Positions 44,938-54,205 of a DNA stretch of 63,819 nucleotides are shown here, one piece after another (the first letter of the stretch is position 1; the number at the start of each line of letters is the position of its first letter). Location: contig JAGCCZ010000023.1 in the NCBI GenBank assembly GCA_017651425.1, positions 1 to 63,819 of the forward strand, given 5' to 3'. This DNA is from Bacteroidales bacterium (lineage in GTDB: Bacteria; Bacteroidota; Bacteroidia; Bacteroidales; WCHB1-69). The notes beneath the pieces are model-generated. The model was not told where the DNA came from. It saw only the letters and a list, made by a program, of their open reading frames with translations, and made no database searches. Both the position numbers and the translations under genes were made by a program.

Positions 44938-47109
44938 TTATTCAACTATCGTCATCTCATCGATGAGGTTCTGCGCATTCGCGAACTTATCGACGATGAA
45001 CAGGAAGTAGCGCGCATCGAGGCTGATGTTGCGGCAGCGGTTGACATCGTACCAGATGTCGCTCATCGTGCCTTCCCAGACACGGTCGAAGTTGGTGCCG
45101 ATCAGTTCCCCGTTTGCATTGATGACCGGGCTGCCGGAGTTGCCGCCCGTGGTGTGGTTGCTGGCGATGAAGGCCACCGGCAGCTCGCCGTTCTTGTTGG
45201 CATACCGGCCGTAGTCCTTATTCTCCCACAACTGCTTCAGTTTCGGATCCACCTTGTAGTCATATACATCGGGATCCTCTTTCTGGATGATGCCATCGAG
45301 GGTGGTGTAGTGCACATAGTTCACACCGTCGGCAGGGTCAAAGCCCTTGACTTGGCCGTAGGTGACACGCATCGTGAGGTTGGCATCGGGATAGAAGACA
45401 CGGTCTTTGTCCTTCTCCATCAATGCCTTCACATAAGTGCGATAATAGGCGTCCAGCTGATCGTCCACATCATTGTGTTTTGATGCGGTTTCCCGATATT
45501 GATTATAAACGATATCGTACAACATCATCATCTCTGTATTGGCGGTCTTGGCGATTTGCTTGGCGGGGGCGTTCTGCACAAACTGCGTGAATTTCTCATT
45601 GTCGGTGATGTAGGGAGCCGTGGTCCCCATCTTATCCCAGAGATTCTTCATCGTGGCACGCACGACAGCGGCATCATTGCGCACATACTTGAGCAGCGGT
45701 TCCGGTATCGAGGCGGGGTCCTGTTTGGTGAAATAGTAGGTCATCAGCTCCACAAAACACTCCTCGTCGATGGCGGGACAATAGCTTTGACGGAACGACT
45801 CGTTGCTCTTGAGCAAGCGTTCGCGGTTGGCTTCGAGCGTGGCGTTGTCCTTCTCCAAAGCGGGGGTCACCAGCAGCCGGTAGTAGGGGTGTACGCCTTT
45901 GGAAATGATTTCCGGACCGAAGAAACACTCGCTGATGAAGGTGGTGGTTTTCGTGTATAGCGCATAGTTGTGGTAGGCGTGACGCATATCCGCGAGCAGG
46001 GTGCCGTACTGTTTCTGACGGTTATTGTCGCTGTTCACCCATTTTTGGAAATCGGTTTCCTGGGCTTTTTTCTTGTCAATGACATTGCATTCGCGGATGC
46101 CCTTGCTCTCGCCCTGCCACTTTTTCCAGCCGTTGGAGATGGAGTTGGCCTTGGCCGAGTACATCAAGCGGATGCGCGGGTCAAGGTTCATCTGCTTTTT
46201 CATCGCGTCGAGGCGGATGGTGCGGGCATCGATGGCGATGGGGTTCTGCACGTTGGCCACCACGTCCACGCCGTCGGAGATCAGGAACTGCCGGGTGGTG
46301 CCGGGATAGCCGAACACCAGGGTGAAGTCGTTCTCCTCCACGCCCTTGATGGAGATGGGGAAATATTTCTTGGGCACCATCGGGATGTTCTTCGCGGAGT
46401 ATTTGGCAGGTTTCCCGTCCGGGTCGGTGTAGATGCGCCAGATGGAGAAGTCGCCGGTATGGCGCGGCCACATCCAGTTGTCGCTGTCGCCGCCGAACTT
46501 GCCGATGCTCTCGGGGGGCACACCCACCAGGCGGATGTCGCTGTAGGTCTCGCTCACAAACATGAAGTATTGGTTGCCGTAATAGAAAGGCTTGATGGTG
46601 GCCTTGTAGGTGGTGCCGACGATGGCGTCCTCCGTGACTTTCTTGATGTTTCTCTGCACGATTTCCTGGCGTTCCTTCTCGGAGGTCTTTTCCGTTACAC
46701 CTTCCAGCACCTGATCGGTGACATCTTTCATATAAATCAGGAAAGTGACGGTTAGACCCTCCATCGGGATTTCCTCATCCATACTCTTGGCCCAGAAGCC
46801 GTTCTGGAGGTGGTTTTTCTCCATCGTGCTATGCGACTGCACGTAGGAGTAGCCGCAGTGATGGTTGGTGAGCAGCAGTCCTTGTGAGGAGATGAGCTCG
46901 CCGGTGCAGCCGCCGCCGAAGAGGACGATGGCGTCCTTCATGCTGTGGTGGTTGACGCTGTAAACGTCCTCCGCCGTCAGCCGGAAGCCGAGCTGTTGCA
47001 TTTCGGCCTCATTGTAGTTGAGGAAGAGGGGCAGCCACATGCCGCCGTCGGCGCGGACCATTCCGAAGAGGGCCGCGAATAACAGGGTGAAGAGGATGTT
47101 TTTTCTCAT
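44938..47109 (-). CDS. dpp11: S46 family dipeptidyl-peptidase, DPP11 type
   Basis: 723 residues. Signal peptide to about residue 20, then the chymotrypsin-like S46 peptidase with catalytic His in 'LLTNHHCGYS' and nucleophile Ser in 'GGNSGSPVI'. Eighteen residues after that Ser is Arg ('NFDRVWEG'), the position of Arg673 in Porphyromonas DPP11, which selects Asp/Glu at P1; DPP7 has Gly there. The enzyme should release acidic dipeptides in the periplasm for amino-acid use. Its promoter box TACATTTG is at 47136-47143 on the minus strand. Confidence 0.92.
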   Translation of the reverse strand: MRKNILFTLLFAALFGMVRADGGMWLPLFLNYNEAEMQQLGFRLTAEDVYSVNHHSMKDAIVLFGGGCTGELISSQGLLLTNHHCGYSYVQSHSTMEKNHLQNGFWAKSMDEEIPMEGLTVTFLIYMKDVTDQVLEGVTEKTSEKERQEIVQRNIKKVTEDAIVGTTYKATIKPFYYGNQYFMFVSETYSDIRLVGVPPESIGKFGGDSDNWMWPRHTGDFSIWRIYTDPDGKPAKYSAKNIPMVPKKYFPISIKGVEENDFTLVFGYPGTTRQFLISDGVDVVANVQNPIAIDARTIRLDAMKKQMNLDPRIRLMYSAKANSISNGWKKWQGESKGIRECNVIDKKKAQETDFQKWVNSDNNRQKQYGTLLADMRHAYHNYALYTKTTTFISECFFGPEIISKGVHPYYRLLVTPALEKDNATLEANRERLLKSNESFRQSYCPAIDEECFVELMTYYFTKQDPASIPEPLLKYVRNDAAVVRATMKNLWDKMGTTAPYITDNEKFTQFVQNAPAKQIAKTANTEMMMLYDIVYNQYRETASKHNDVDDQLDAYYRTYVKALMEKDKDRVFYPDANLTMRVTYGQVKGFDPADGVNYVHYTTLDGIIQKEDPDVYDYKVDPKLKQLWENKDYGRYANKNGELPVAFIASNHTTGGNSGSPVINANGELIGTNFDRVWEGTMSDIWYDVNRCRNISLDARYFLFIVDKFANAQNLIDEMTIVE

Positions 47110-47135
47110 GTCGTGAAATCTATGAATTAAGGCCG

Positions 47136-47143
47136 CAAATGTA
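47136..47143 (-). promoter_or_regulatory. -7 box (TACATTTG, minus strand) for dpp11
   Basis: A TAnnTTTG match 26 bp before the ATG at 47109. Confidence 0.65.
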
Positions 47144-47223
47144 CAAAAAAATGTGATAGGATGTAAAGAAGGATGTATGCGGAGCTCCTGTGACGGACAG
47201 TGTTGCGGTGTCTTTTTTTTGTC

Positions 47224-47231
47224 TATTTTTG
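47224..47231 (+). promoter_or_regulatory. -7 box (TATTTTTG) for the esterase-like lipoprotein gene
   Basis: A TAnnTTTG match 74 bp before the ATG at 47306. It lies inside a longer frame opening at 47153, which is therefore rejected. Confidence 0.6.
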
Positions 47232-47305
47232 CAACTTGTAAAATTGAAATTCATAAAGAGTTACAGCTGGAATACATGATGCCTTTATCAATAGACCGTT
47301 TTAAT

Positions 47306-48913
47306 ATGAGAAAAATCCCATATCTATTTGTGATTCTGATACTTTTTGTTTCGTGCAACGGGGTTGACATGGAGCAGCTGCGCCAGCATGCCACCTATCT
47401 TGCCGAGATTGACGGTGCCCAATGGGTGGTTTGTTTCGATGATGTGTCAGGGGACCAGGTGTCGGGCAGGGCTTACAAGGCCGACAAGTTGGTGGCCGAC
47501 AAGCATCCGTTCACGGCCAGGGTGGGGAAGAGGAGTTTTGTCATTTCCGTGCCCGGCGTGGCGGAAAATGTGACTGTGCGTGCAAAGGTCAAGGGCGGGC
47601 GGATTGTGTGCAAGGGCAATGGGAATCTGGTGAAAAATATCGAGATCCGCTCATTGGACACGCCGCCGTACAAGTCTTTCCGCGCCCAATATGATGCGCC
47701 GGCTTATAAGGTGAAAGTGAAGAAGGATGTCACCTACGCGCGTGCGGAGGGCTATTGGAGCAGCTATCCGGACACGGACGAGGGCTTTGCGCGCATCTAT
47801 GCCCGCCGTGTGCCCGAGCTGATGTCCGGACCGGAAACCATAGAGCTGAAAATGGACATCTATGAGCCCGAGGGCGACAAGAGCACCCGTCGGCCGCTGA
47901 TGGTGCTCATTCACGGCGGAGCCTTCTATAACGGCGACAAGCAGGATGAGCCCATCGTCAAGTGGTGCCGCCACTACGCTTCGCTTGGCTACGTGGTGGT
48001 CTCGCCCAATTATCGGATGGGGTTCAAGCCCAATCATGAGTCTATCGACAAGGCGGGGTATCGTGCCACGCAGGACGTGCACGCTGCCGTGCGCTATATG
48101 CTGCACCATGCTTCGGAATATCGCATCAACCCGGATTGGCTCTTCCTGGGCGGCTCGAGCGCCGGTGCCATCACGGCACTCAATGTGACCTTCATGCGCG
48201 ACAAGGACCGCCCCGGCACTGTCCTTGATGAGGGCCCCATCTCAAAACTTGCCACGGCATACAAGGAAAAAATCAAGGTGCGCGGCGTGGCCAATATGTG
48301 GGGCGCCGTGACAGACACCCTTATCTTGGCCAACTCCCCGACTACAGCCATCATCTCCTTCCATGGCGATGCTGACAATATTGTGCCATACGGGCATGAC
48401 TACCCCTTTAAAAACATCGTGGGTCCTGGCGGGGAGATTGCCAAGTCCTTGCGGAAACTTTTCCCCTCAAACGATCAAAAAAGCGGCAAGGCACAAGACG
48501 AACTCATTGCCAAAATGTATGGCTCCCAGTGCATTGACCAATATGCCCGAAACCATGGTATGCGCAGTCGGCTCTTTACAATACGCGGTGCCGGACACAG
48601 CCTCCATGTGGATGAACATCGTAAAATTTCAAGCTATTTCTATACGATTCAAGACTCCGTGGCCTGCTTTTTCTATCGGGAGTTGGTGCCACAGCCTGTT
48701 TCGCTTCGCCATGTTTCCAAAAATTCAATGACTTACACCTTCGACAAATCGCAAGTGAGCGAAATCTATTGGCAGGTCAAGGGGGGCGTACTTCTGGAAG
48801 AATCTGCTGACGAAATACGTGTGATTTTCTTCGGTGATGAAAAAAAACACGGTCTCATGGTCTCTGGGAAATATAAGAATGGAATTGAATTCAAGCAGTC
48901 CATTAATTTGTGA
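47306..48913 (+). CDS. Carboxylesterase-like alpha/beta hydrolase lipoprotein
   Basis: 535 residues. Lipoprotein signal ending 'LFVSC'. A beta-rich N-terminal domain (about 20-175) of unknown type precedes an alpha/beta hydrolase core: oxyanion hole 'LIHGGAFYNG', nucleophile 'GGSSAGAIT', Asp in 'HGDADNIVPYG', His in 'GAGHSLHVDE'. A ~70-residue beta-rich tail follows. The HGG motif and triad suit esterases of the feruloyl/acetyl-xylan or BD-FAE group, but the substrate is unknown and no carbohydrate-active neighbours are present. Confidence 0.82.
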   Translation: MRKIPYLFVILILFVSCNGVDMEQLRQHATYLAEIDGAQWVVCFDDVSGDQVSGRAYKADKLVADKHPFTARVGKRSFVISVPGVAENVTVRAKVKGGRIVCKGNGNLVKNIEIRSLDTPPYKSFRAQYDAPAYKVKVKKDVTYARAEGYWSSYPDTDEGFARIYARRVPELMSGPETIELKMDIYEPEGDKSTRRPLMVLIHGGAFYNGDKQDEPIVKWCRHYASLGYVVVSPNYRMGFKPNHESIDKAGYRATQDVHAAVRYMLHHASEYRINPDWLFLGGSSAGAITALNVTFMRDKDRPGTVLDEGPISKLATAYKEKIKVRGVANMWGAVTDTLILANSPTTAIISFHGDADNIVPYGHDYPFKNIVGPGGEIAKSLRKLFPSNDQKSGKAQDELIAKMYGSQCIDQYARNHGMRSRLFTIRGAGHSLHVDEHRKISSYFYTIQDSVACFFYRELVPQPVSLRHVSKNSMTYTFDKSQVSEIYWQVKGGVLLEESADEIRVIFFGDEKKHGLMVSGKYKNGIEFKQSINL

Positions 48914-48962
48914 CGGGATGCTTTCTGATTGTTGTTGATGTTTGTATTTTCTCCTGTTATCC

Positions 48963-48990
48963 GTAGAGACGCGCCAGGGCACGTCTCTTC
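48963..48990. repeat. GAGACGC-type imperfect palindrome, copy 1
   Basis: AGAGACG (48965-48971) and CGTCTCT (48982-48988) flank a GC-rich loop; same family as 60077-60102 and 61195-61223. Confidence 0.7.
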
Positions 48991-49031
48991 ATACGGCAAA
49001 TTCATGGGTCTGTGTATATTCGAAATTTATG

Positions 49032-49039
49032 TACATTTG
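49032..49039 (+). promoter_or_regulatory. -7 box (TACATTTG) for the MscS-type channel gene
   Basis: A TAnnTTTG match 24 bp before the ATG at 49064. Confidence 0.65.
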
Positions 49040-49063
49040 CATTTTGATTTTTGAACCGATTAT

Positions 49064-51676
49064 ATGAAGAAAAAACTCTTATTATTAGCCGTTCTCTCCG
49101 TTTTTACGGTCTTTCAGGCACACGCCGTCCTCAAGGAAAAAGACCTCCCTCAGACTATCGGGGTGCTGCGTGCCGAATTGGAGCAAGCCTACAACGACCA
49201 GAAGGCCATCATGGCCCGCATGGAGCAGCGCACCTCCTCCCAACATGCAAGCTTGGTGGCCATGTTGCAGAAGAGCAACCAGGTAGGGCTGATGCTCTAT
49301 TCCCAAAATTCCGACTTTACCTTCGATATGGCCTACGCGTGCCAGGCGGCTACGGAGCAGTACCGCACGCTCAAAAGCCACCATATGCCATACGAGAAGA
49401 TGAAGGAACGCCTCCGTTCTGAAATCGAACGCTACGACGCCCTCATCGACATCCTGATGAACCTGCCCCCGCGCCTCCTGCCCAACGGCGATATCGCGAC
49501 CCTGCCCGACTCCATCCGGCAGATGATGCCCAAGAGGCTGCTCGACACCTCCAAGATGGCTCCTTATTTTCTGAACGAACAGGGCCTGAAAGATCGTGAG
49601 GCCTGCGTGGACTATGCCACCGCCATCCGCGACAACTACGCCAAGATTCTGGAAAATGTGGAACGCGACCAGGAGTATTACGAGCGTGTCAGCAAGCGGG
49701 TGGAGAAACTCAACAACTACGCCCTCTCCCGCTACGAGAAAATGCAGAAAAACATCTTTGTCAATGGCACCGGCAGTTACTTCAGCACGTTGAAACGCCT
49801 TAGAATGTCATACATTCTTGCCAAGAAGGATGTGGACGACAAGTACAAGCCTCTGGAACGAAGATCCGAATGGCGCGGCCCCGTCATTTACGGAGTCAGC
49901 GTCTTCATGTTGTTCTACATCATCATCGCCAGCCTGCTCAGCTACGTCATCATGCGCTGGTTGCTGCCTAAAAAGTGGCGCGAGCACATCGCCGACAACA
50001 ACAAGCGACTCTTCCTCACCATCGCTTGTGGCGTGGCCATCTTTGCTCTCTCCATCACCATCGCCCGCTTATACGTGAAGCAGAATTTTGTGCTGATGGC
50101 CATCGGCTTGATGACCACGTTTGCCTGGCTTGTGGAGGTGATTCTTGTGTCTTTGCTTATCCGTTTGAACGATAAGCAGATACGCGCCGGCGTGCGCGCC
50201 TATACCCCATTCATCATTATGGCCCTCTTGGTGATTGTGTTCCGTATCGTGTTGATTCCGAACAATCTGGTGAACCTGATTTATCCGCCTATTCTGCTGC
50301 TGTTCACCATCTGGCAGTTCATCGTGATGAAGAAGAAGATTGTCAAGCTGCCCGACAGCGACATCGTTTACACGGTCATCTCCTTGGTAGCCATGGTGGT
50401 GGCCACGGTGGCGGCCTGGAGCGGTTTCGTCCTGCTGGCTGTCCAGGTGATGATTTGGTGGACCATCCAGTTGGCCGCCATCCAGACCATCACCTGCATT
50501 TACGACCTTTCCAGGTTCTACGAGCAGCGTCATCTGGTCCGCAGGATAGTGAAGGACCATAGTGAGGAATTCAAGGCACCGGTGGATTTGGTGAAGGCAT
50601 ACAAGAAACTGCAACCCAAGATGCGTAAGGGAGAGTATATCACCTACACGTGGTTCTATGACTTCATCATGAAAGCCCTTCTCCCTATCTTGGCGATACT
50701 CTCGGTGCCCGCCAGCATTTATTGGGCTGCCGACATTTTTGAGATGAGCTCTTTCTGCAGGAAGATTTTCGAGTATGTGTTCCTCAACAAGCCCGGTCTC
50801 ATCCAGCTCTCCTTATATAAGATGTGTTTGGTGCTGGAACTCTATTTCCTGTTCCGTTATCTCAATTATGCCATCAAGGCTTTCTATAAAGTGTTGCGTA
50901 AGCGCAAGAAAAGAGACTCGCTGGTGCGCGGGCAGGGCAACGCCACGCTCGTCAACAACATCATCTCCTTCATCGTATGGGGCATCTATGTGGCGGCATC
51001 CCTGATTATCTTGGAGGTGCCGGGCAGCGGCATCTCAATCGTGATGGCAGGCTTGGCTACAGGTCTTGGTTTCGCCATGAAGGACCTGTTGGAGAATTTC
51101 ATATACGGCATCACGCTCATGACAGGACGCTTGCGCGTGGGCGACTACATTGAGTGTGACGGCATCCAGGGCAAGGTGGAGAGTATCAATTATCAGAGCA
51201 CGCAAATAGTCACCCTTGACGGCAGCGTCATCGCCTTCCAGAATGCTGCGCTTTTCAGCAAGAATTTCAAGAATCTGACCCGCAACCATGGGTATGTGCT
51301 GGTGAAGATTCCTGTTGGCGTGGCGTATGGCGTCAATGTGGGGAAGGTGCGTGAGATGCTCATCCAAAGCCTTCAGCCGTTGATGGTCAAAACCTCGTCG
51401 GGCAGGAATGTCGTCGACACGAAGCAGGGCATCAAGGTGGCTTTCAACGATTTTGGCGACAGCAGCGTGGACCTTTTCGTCATCTGCTGGGTGCTGGTGG
51501 AGGAGAAAGCTTCTTTTGTGGCAAACGTCAAAGAGGTGATATACAATACGTTGAATGAAAATCACATTGAGATTCCCTTCCCGCAGCGCGATATTTACGT
51601 GCGACATATCGAGATGCCGAACCAACCTGCTTCTGCTATTGAAAAAATTGATTCAGAGGACGCCGAAGAGTCATGA
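49064..51676 (+). CDS. Large MscS-family mechanosensitive channel
   Basis: 870 residues. Signal peptide to about residue 21, a ~240-residue periplasmic coiled-coil domain, and about ten membrane helices. The MscS pore and beta domain begin with 'VMAGLATGLGFAMKDLLENF' (near residue 660), then 'GRLRVGDYIECDGIQGKVESI', and a C-terminal alpha/beta domain. The layout resembles the MscK/MscM (YjeP) type rather than minimal MscS. It releases solutes on hypo-osmotic shock; extra helices may tune gating. Confidence 0.88.
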   Translation: MKKKLLLLAVLSVFTVFQAHAVLKEKDLPQTIGVLRAELEQAYNDQKAIMARMEQRTSSQHASLVAMLQKSNQVGLMLYSQNSDFTFDMAYACQAATEQYRTLKSHHMPYEKMKERLRSEIERYDALIDILMNLPPRLLPNGDIATLPDSIRQMMPKRLLDTSKMAPYFLNEQGLKDREACVDYATAIRDNYAKILENVERDQEYYERVSKRVEKLNNYALSRYEKMQKNIFVNGTGSYFSTLKRLRMSYILAKKDVDDKYKPLERRSEWRGPVIYGVSVFMLFYIIIASLLSYVIMRWLLPKKWREHIADNNKRLFLTIACGVAIFALSITIARLYVKQNFVLMAIGLMTTFAWLVEVILVSLLIRLNDKQIRAGVRAYTPFIIMALLVIVFRIVLIPNNLVNLIYPPILLLFTIWQFIVMKKKIVKLPDSDIVYTVISLVAMVVATVAAWSGFVLLAVQVMIWWTIQLAAIQTITCIYDLSRFYEQRHLVRRIVKDHSEEFKAPVDLVKAYKKLQPKMRKGEYITYTWFYDFIMKALLPILAILSVPASIYWAADIFEMSSFCRKIFEYVFLNKPGLIQLSLYKMCLVLELYFLFRYLNYAIKAFYKVLRKRKKRDSLVRGQGNATLVNNIISFIVWGIYVAASLIILEVPGSGISIVMAGLATGLGFAMKDLLENFIYGITLMTGRLRVGDYIECDGIQGKVESINYQSTQIVTLDGSVIAFQNAALFSKNFKNLTRNHGYVLVKIPVGVAYGVNVGKVREMLIQSLQPLMVKTSSGRNVVDTKQGIKVAFNDFGDSSVDLFVICWVLVEEKASFVANVKEVIYNTLNENHIEIPFPQRDIYVRHIEMPNQPASAIEKIDSEDAEES

Positions 51677-51725
51677 AGGGATCTGACTTGTTGGCTGAAT
51701 GATTGATTTATACGATTTTAAAACA

Positions 51726-51749
51726 GGGGATGCCCAATTGGGCATCCCC
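51726..51749. terminator. Shared hairpin terminator between MscS gene and decayed gene
   Basis: A perfect 10-bp stem GGGGATGCCC/GGGCATCCCC closes an AATT loop between converging genes. On the minus strand it leads into TGTTTT; on the plus side the T run is weak. Confidence 0.75.
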
Positions 51750-51759
51750 TTGAGGATTC

Positions 51760-52007
51760 TTACATCTTCACAAACTTTCTCACCACCACGCCTTTCTCAT
51801 TCCTGAAGCCGACCACGTAGAGTCCGGAGGCGAGTCAGCTGCGCGGAGATGCCTTGCAGGGTCAGGGCGTTGCTTTCGCCCGACAAACCTAATATAAGGA
51901 TTTTCATTCAGAAGGACCTTGCCTCCTTTATAATAATAATAGGGAGCTTGTGCTGTTACATTCAAACCCAACGCTATTAAACCTATGAAGAAAAGTATTC
52001 TATTCAT
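51760..52007 (-). pseudogene. Decayed T9SS-secreted protein gene (both ends only)
   Basis: The first ~42 codons are intact: a signal peptide ('MNRILFFIGLIALGLNVTAQ') then 'APYYYYKGGKVLL'. The reading frame then meets, out of frame, the end of a T9SS domain: 'SNALTLQGISAQ', and after another frameshift 'ASGLYVVGFRNEKG' to 'KFVKM' and TAA at 51760-51762. The whole middle of the gene is missing. An apparently intact promoter box (TATCTTTG, minus strand, 52098-52105) remains. Confidence 0.75.
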
Positions 52008-52097
52008 GCATAAAGAAATGTGTAACGATTTATTTAACTACTGTTTTTACTGCGTTATTGCCCGCACGAACAACATAAAAACCCTTTTTTATGGGGG

Positions 52098-52105
52098 CAA
52101 AGATA
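52098..52105 (-). promoter_or_regulatory. -7 box (TATCTTTG, minus strand) of the decayed gene
   Basis: A TAnnTTTG match on the minus strand, 90 bp before the pseudogene start. Confidence 0.5.
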
Positions 52106-52185
52106 ATGTTTTTTCCTTAATGGGTCGCGAAAACAGGCTTTGAAAAATAAATTTTGCGGAGGCTTGGACGATATCAAAAAAAGTG

Positions 52186-52193
52186 TACTTTTG
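52186..52193 (+). promoter_or_regulatory. -7 box (TACTTTTG) for rpsT
   Basis: A TAnnTTTG match 46 bp before rpsT. Confidence 0.65.
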
Positions 52194-52239
52194 CAGCCCG
52201 AAAATTTTTAACGTAACAAATTATAAATCAAAGTAAGAA

Positions 52240-52491
52240 ATGGCAAACCATAAGTCATCCATCAAAAGAATCAGAGCAAACGAGAAAAAGAGACTGGAGA
52301 ATCGCTACTATTCCAAGACCATGCGCAACGCCTTGAGAGACATTCGCGCCATCGAGGACAAGGGCGATGCGACGCAGAAGTTGTCCACCATGACCTCCAT
52401 GATCGACAAGCTTGCCAAGAGGGGCATGATTCACAAGAACAAGGCCGCCAACCTCAAATCCGGCCTTATGAAGAAGATCAACGCCCTCTAA
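52240..52491 (+). CDS. rpsT: 30S ribosomal protein S20
   Basis: 83 residues, basic and all-helical, beginning '[18 protein letters not shown]' and ending with the conserved '[16 protein letters not shown]' region. It binds 16S rRNA at the 5' domain and helix 44. First of a short run with the thioesterase and methylase genes. Confidence 0.96.
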   Translation: MANHKSSIKRIRANEKKRLENRYYSKTMRNALRDIRAIEDKGDATQKLSTMTSMIDKLAKRGMIHKNKAANLKSGLMKKINAL

Positions 52492-52498
52492 AATTTCG

Positions 52499-52936
52499 AT
52501 GCAGACCGAAACCTATCAATTCTCCGTGCCCATTCAGGTGCGGATGAGTGATTTGGATCCATTTGTGCATGCCAACAACGGCGCACAATGCAATTATTTC
52601 GATTACGGCAGAAGCTGTTATTTTGAACACGTCCTACGTGCGCCCGTGGATTGGCGCACGATGGACTTAGTTCTTGTTCACGTAGAGCTCGATTTTAAAA
52701 TGGCCGTGGAATTTCACGATGCCATTGTCTGTGAAACCAAAATCGTCTCCATCGGTCACAAAAGCGTTAAAATGATGCAACAACTGCGGGACACGCGTAC
52801 CAATGTGGTCAAGACCACATGTTACAGTGTCCTTGCGGGTTTTGACCGGAACACCCACGCCTCCATCCCCGTCCGTGAGGAGTGGAAACGGTTGTTCCTC
52901 GATTTCGAAGGACTTTCCGATGATCAGCAAAAATAG
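52499..52936 (+). CDS. Acyl-CoA thioesterase, 4HBT hotdog family
   Basis: 145 residues. The hotdog-fold motif 'VRMSDLDPFVHANNGAQCNYFDYGR' region contains the 4HBT/YbgC-type catalytic Asp and His-Asn; the following strands fit the fold. It hydrolyses an acyl-CoA, chain length unknown. 7 bp after rpsT; its 3' end overlaps the methylase gene by 17 bp. Confidence 0.82.
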   Translation: MQTETYQFSVPIQVRMSDLDPFVHANNGAQCNYFDYGRSCYFEHVLRAPVDWRTMDLVLVHVELDFKMAVEFHDAIVCETKIVSIGHKSVKMMQQLRDTRTNVVKTTCYSVLAGFDRNTHASIPVREEWKRLFLDFEGLSDDQQK

Positions 52937-53657
52937 AATTTCAGAGATTCGCAAGTTACATTTGCGCAAGTTCCGCGACGAGTCGCGGCTTTTCCTGGTG
53001 GAGGGCCGCAAAAGTGTGGAGATGTTGTTGCGTTCCGAACTGCGGGTGGTCGATCTTTATGCCACGGAACGTTTTTCCGCTGGCAATGCCGCTTTGCTGT
53101 CCGATGTCCGCATCACGGAGGTTACGCCGGCGGAAATGGAGCGTATCAGTACTTTGAGCACACCGCCGGAGTTGTTGGCGGTTGTGGAGCAGCCCGGCAC
53201 GCGTCCGCTGCCCGAGGGCCAGCCCCTGCTTGTGCTTGACCGCATCTCCGACCCCGGCAACCTGGGGACCATCGTGCGCACCGCCAATTGGTTTGGCATC
53301 CGCCATATCGTCTGCTCCCCTGATACGGTGGAGTTCTACAACCCTAAATGCATCCAGGCCACCATGGGGGCCTTCTGTGATGTGCAGGTCTCCCGTGCCG
53401 ACCTCGTTTCCTTTCTGGATCGTCAGTGTGCTTCGCGACGTGTGCTGGGCACTTTCCTTGACGGTGATTCTGTTGACACCTTCGCTTTCCAACACGACGA
53501 CATCGTTGTCATCGGCAGCGAGTCGGACGGCATCTCCGCGCCGGTCGCCCGTTGCGTGACCCACCGCCTGACCATACCGAGAGGGGAAGGGAGCGGTTCC
53601 TCCTCCGAGTCGCTCAACGCAGCCGTGGCCGCCGCCATCGTGATGCATAAATTCTGA
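52920..53657 (+). CDS. TrmH/SpoU family RNA 2'-O-methyltransferase
   Basis: 245 residues. N-terminal substrate-binding domain ('FRDESRLFLVEGRKSVEMLL') and SPOUT knot domain with 'LDRISDPGNLGTIVRTANWF', 'VVIGSESDGIS' and 'SSSESLNAAVAAAIVMHKF'. It methylates a ribose in 23S rRNA or tRNA; the exact site is not clear, the length being typical of RlmB/TsnR-like members. The ATG at 52920 matches the family N-terminus; a longer upstream frame lies inside the thioesterase gene. Confidence 0.87.
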   Translation: MISKNRISEIRKLHLRKFRDESRLFLVEGRKSVEMLLRSELRVVDLYATERFSAGNAALLSDVRITEVTPAEMERISTLSTPPELLAVVEQPGTRPLPEGQPLLVLDRISDPGNLGTIVRTANWFGIRHIVCSPDTVEFYNPKCIQATMGAFCDVQVSRADLVSFLDRQCASRRVLGTFLDGDSVDTFAFQHDDIVVIGSESDGISAPVARCVTHRLTIPRGEGSGSSSESLNAAVAAAIVMHKF

Positions 53658-53661
53658 CATT

Positions 53662-53739
53662 TGGTGGGACGTACTGGACTCGAACCAGTGACCTCTGCCG
53701 TGTGAAAGCAGCGCTCTAAACCGACTGGGCTAACGTCCC
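53662..53739 (-). tRNA. tRNA-Val (anticodon CAC)
   Basis: On the minus strand: acceptor GGGACGT/ACGTCCC, discriminator A, encoded CCA. The anticodon loop TTCACAC gives CAC, closed by CTGCT/GGCAG. T arm CTGG-TTCGAGT-CCAG is intact. Normal length. Confidence 0.85.
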
Positions 53740-53801
53740 GATTTGAGGCCGCAAAAATACACTTTTTTTCGATACCTCAAAATGTGGGAGCATAATTTTT
53801 T

Positions 53802-54158
53802 CTAATCCTTTTTCATGGACTCTAACGCGCCCTTGACTTCGTCACCGGCCTCGTCCACGGCATTGTTGAATTCTTCAAGCAGGATGCGGGCTTTGGCCTG
53901 TGCGAAATAGCCTTTGCACGCGCCTTTCAGCTCGTTGACGTGACGCTGTTCGTCGCCTGTGAATTCGTTCTGCTCCACCTTGGCAATCAGCTTCTCGAAT
54001 TGGGCTTTGGCTTTGTCAAGGTCGGAGTTGGAATATTTGTCGTAGTTTTGTTCCACTTGTGCGGTGAACTTCTCCAGTTTCTTGATTTGTCCGCTCTTGC
54101 AAGAGGTGAAAAGCACCATCAACGGCATGAGCAGCATGATGACAATGTATTTTTTCAT
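53802..54158 (-). CDS. Small DUF6565-like lipoprotein
   Basis: 118 residues. Lipoprotein signal 'LMVLFTSC' (Cys20) followed by a helical, Lys/Glu-rich domain 'FTAQVEQNYDKYSNSDLDKA' to 'GACKGYFAQAKAR'. The pattern resembles the short Bacteroidales lipoproteins of the DUF6565 group; assignment tentative. A longer frame in the same phase reaches into rnfC and is spurious. Function unknown. It lies 47 bp after rnfC on the same strand. Confidence 0.72.
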   Translation of the reverse strand: MKKYIVIMLLMPLMVLFTSCKSGQIKKLEKFTAQVEQNYDKYSNSDLDKAKAQFEKLIAKVEQNEFTGDEQRHVNELKGACKGYFAQAKARILLEEFNNAVDEAGDEVKGALESMKKD

Positions 54159-54205
54159 AATTGTTCTATTTTTATGGATTGCAAAAAAACAGTGTTGTTT
54201 GGATC

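Noticed and set aside
53662..53739. tRNA-Glu (TTC) instead of tRNA-Val
   Set aside because: The seven-base loop set by the best anticodon stem is TTCACAC, giving CAC; the TTC register breaks the stem.
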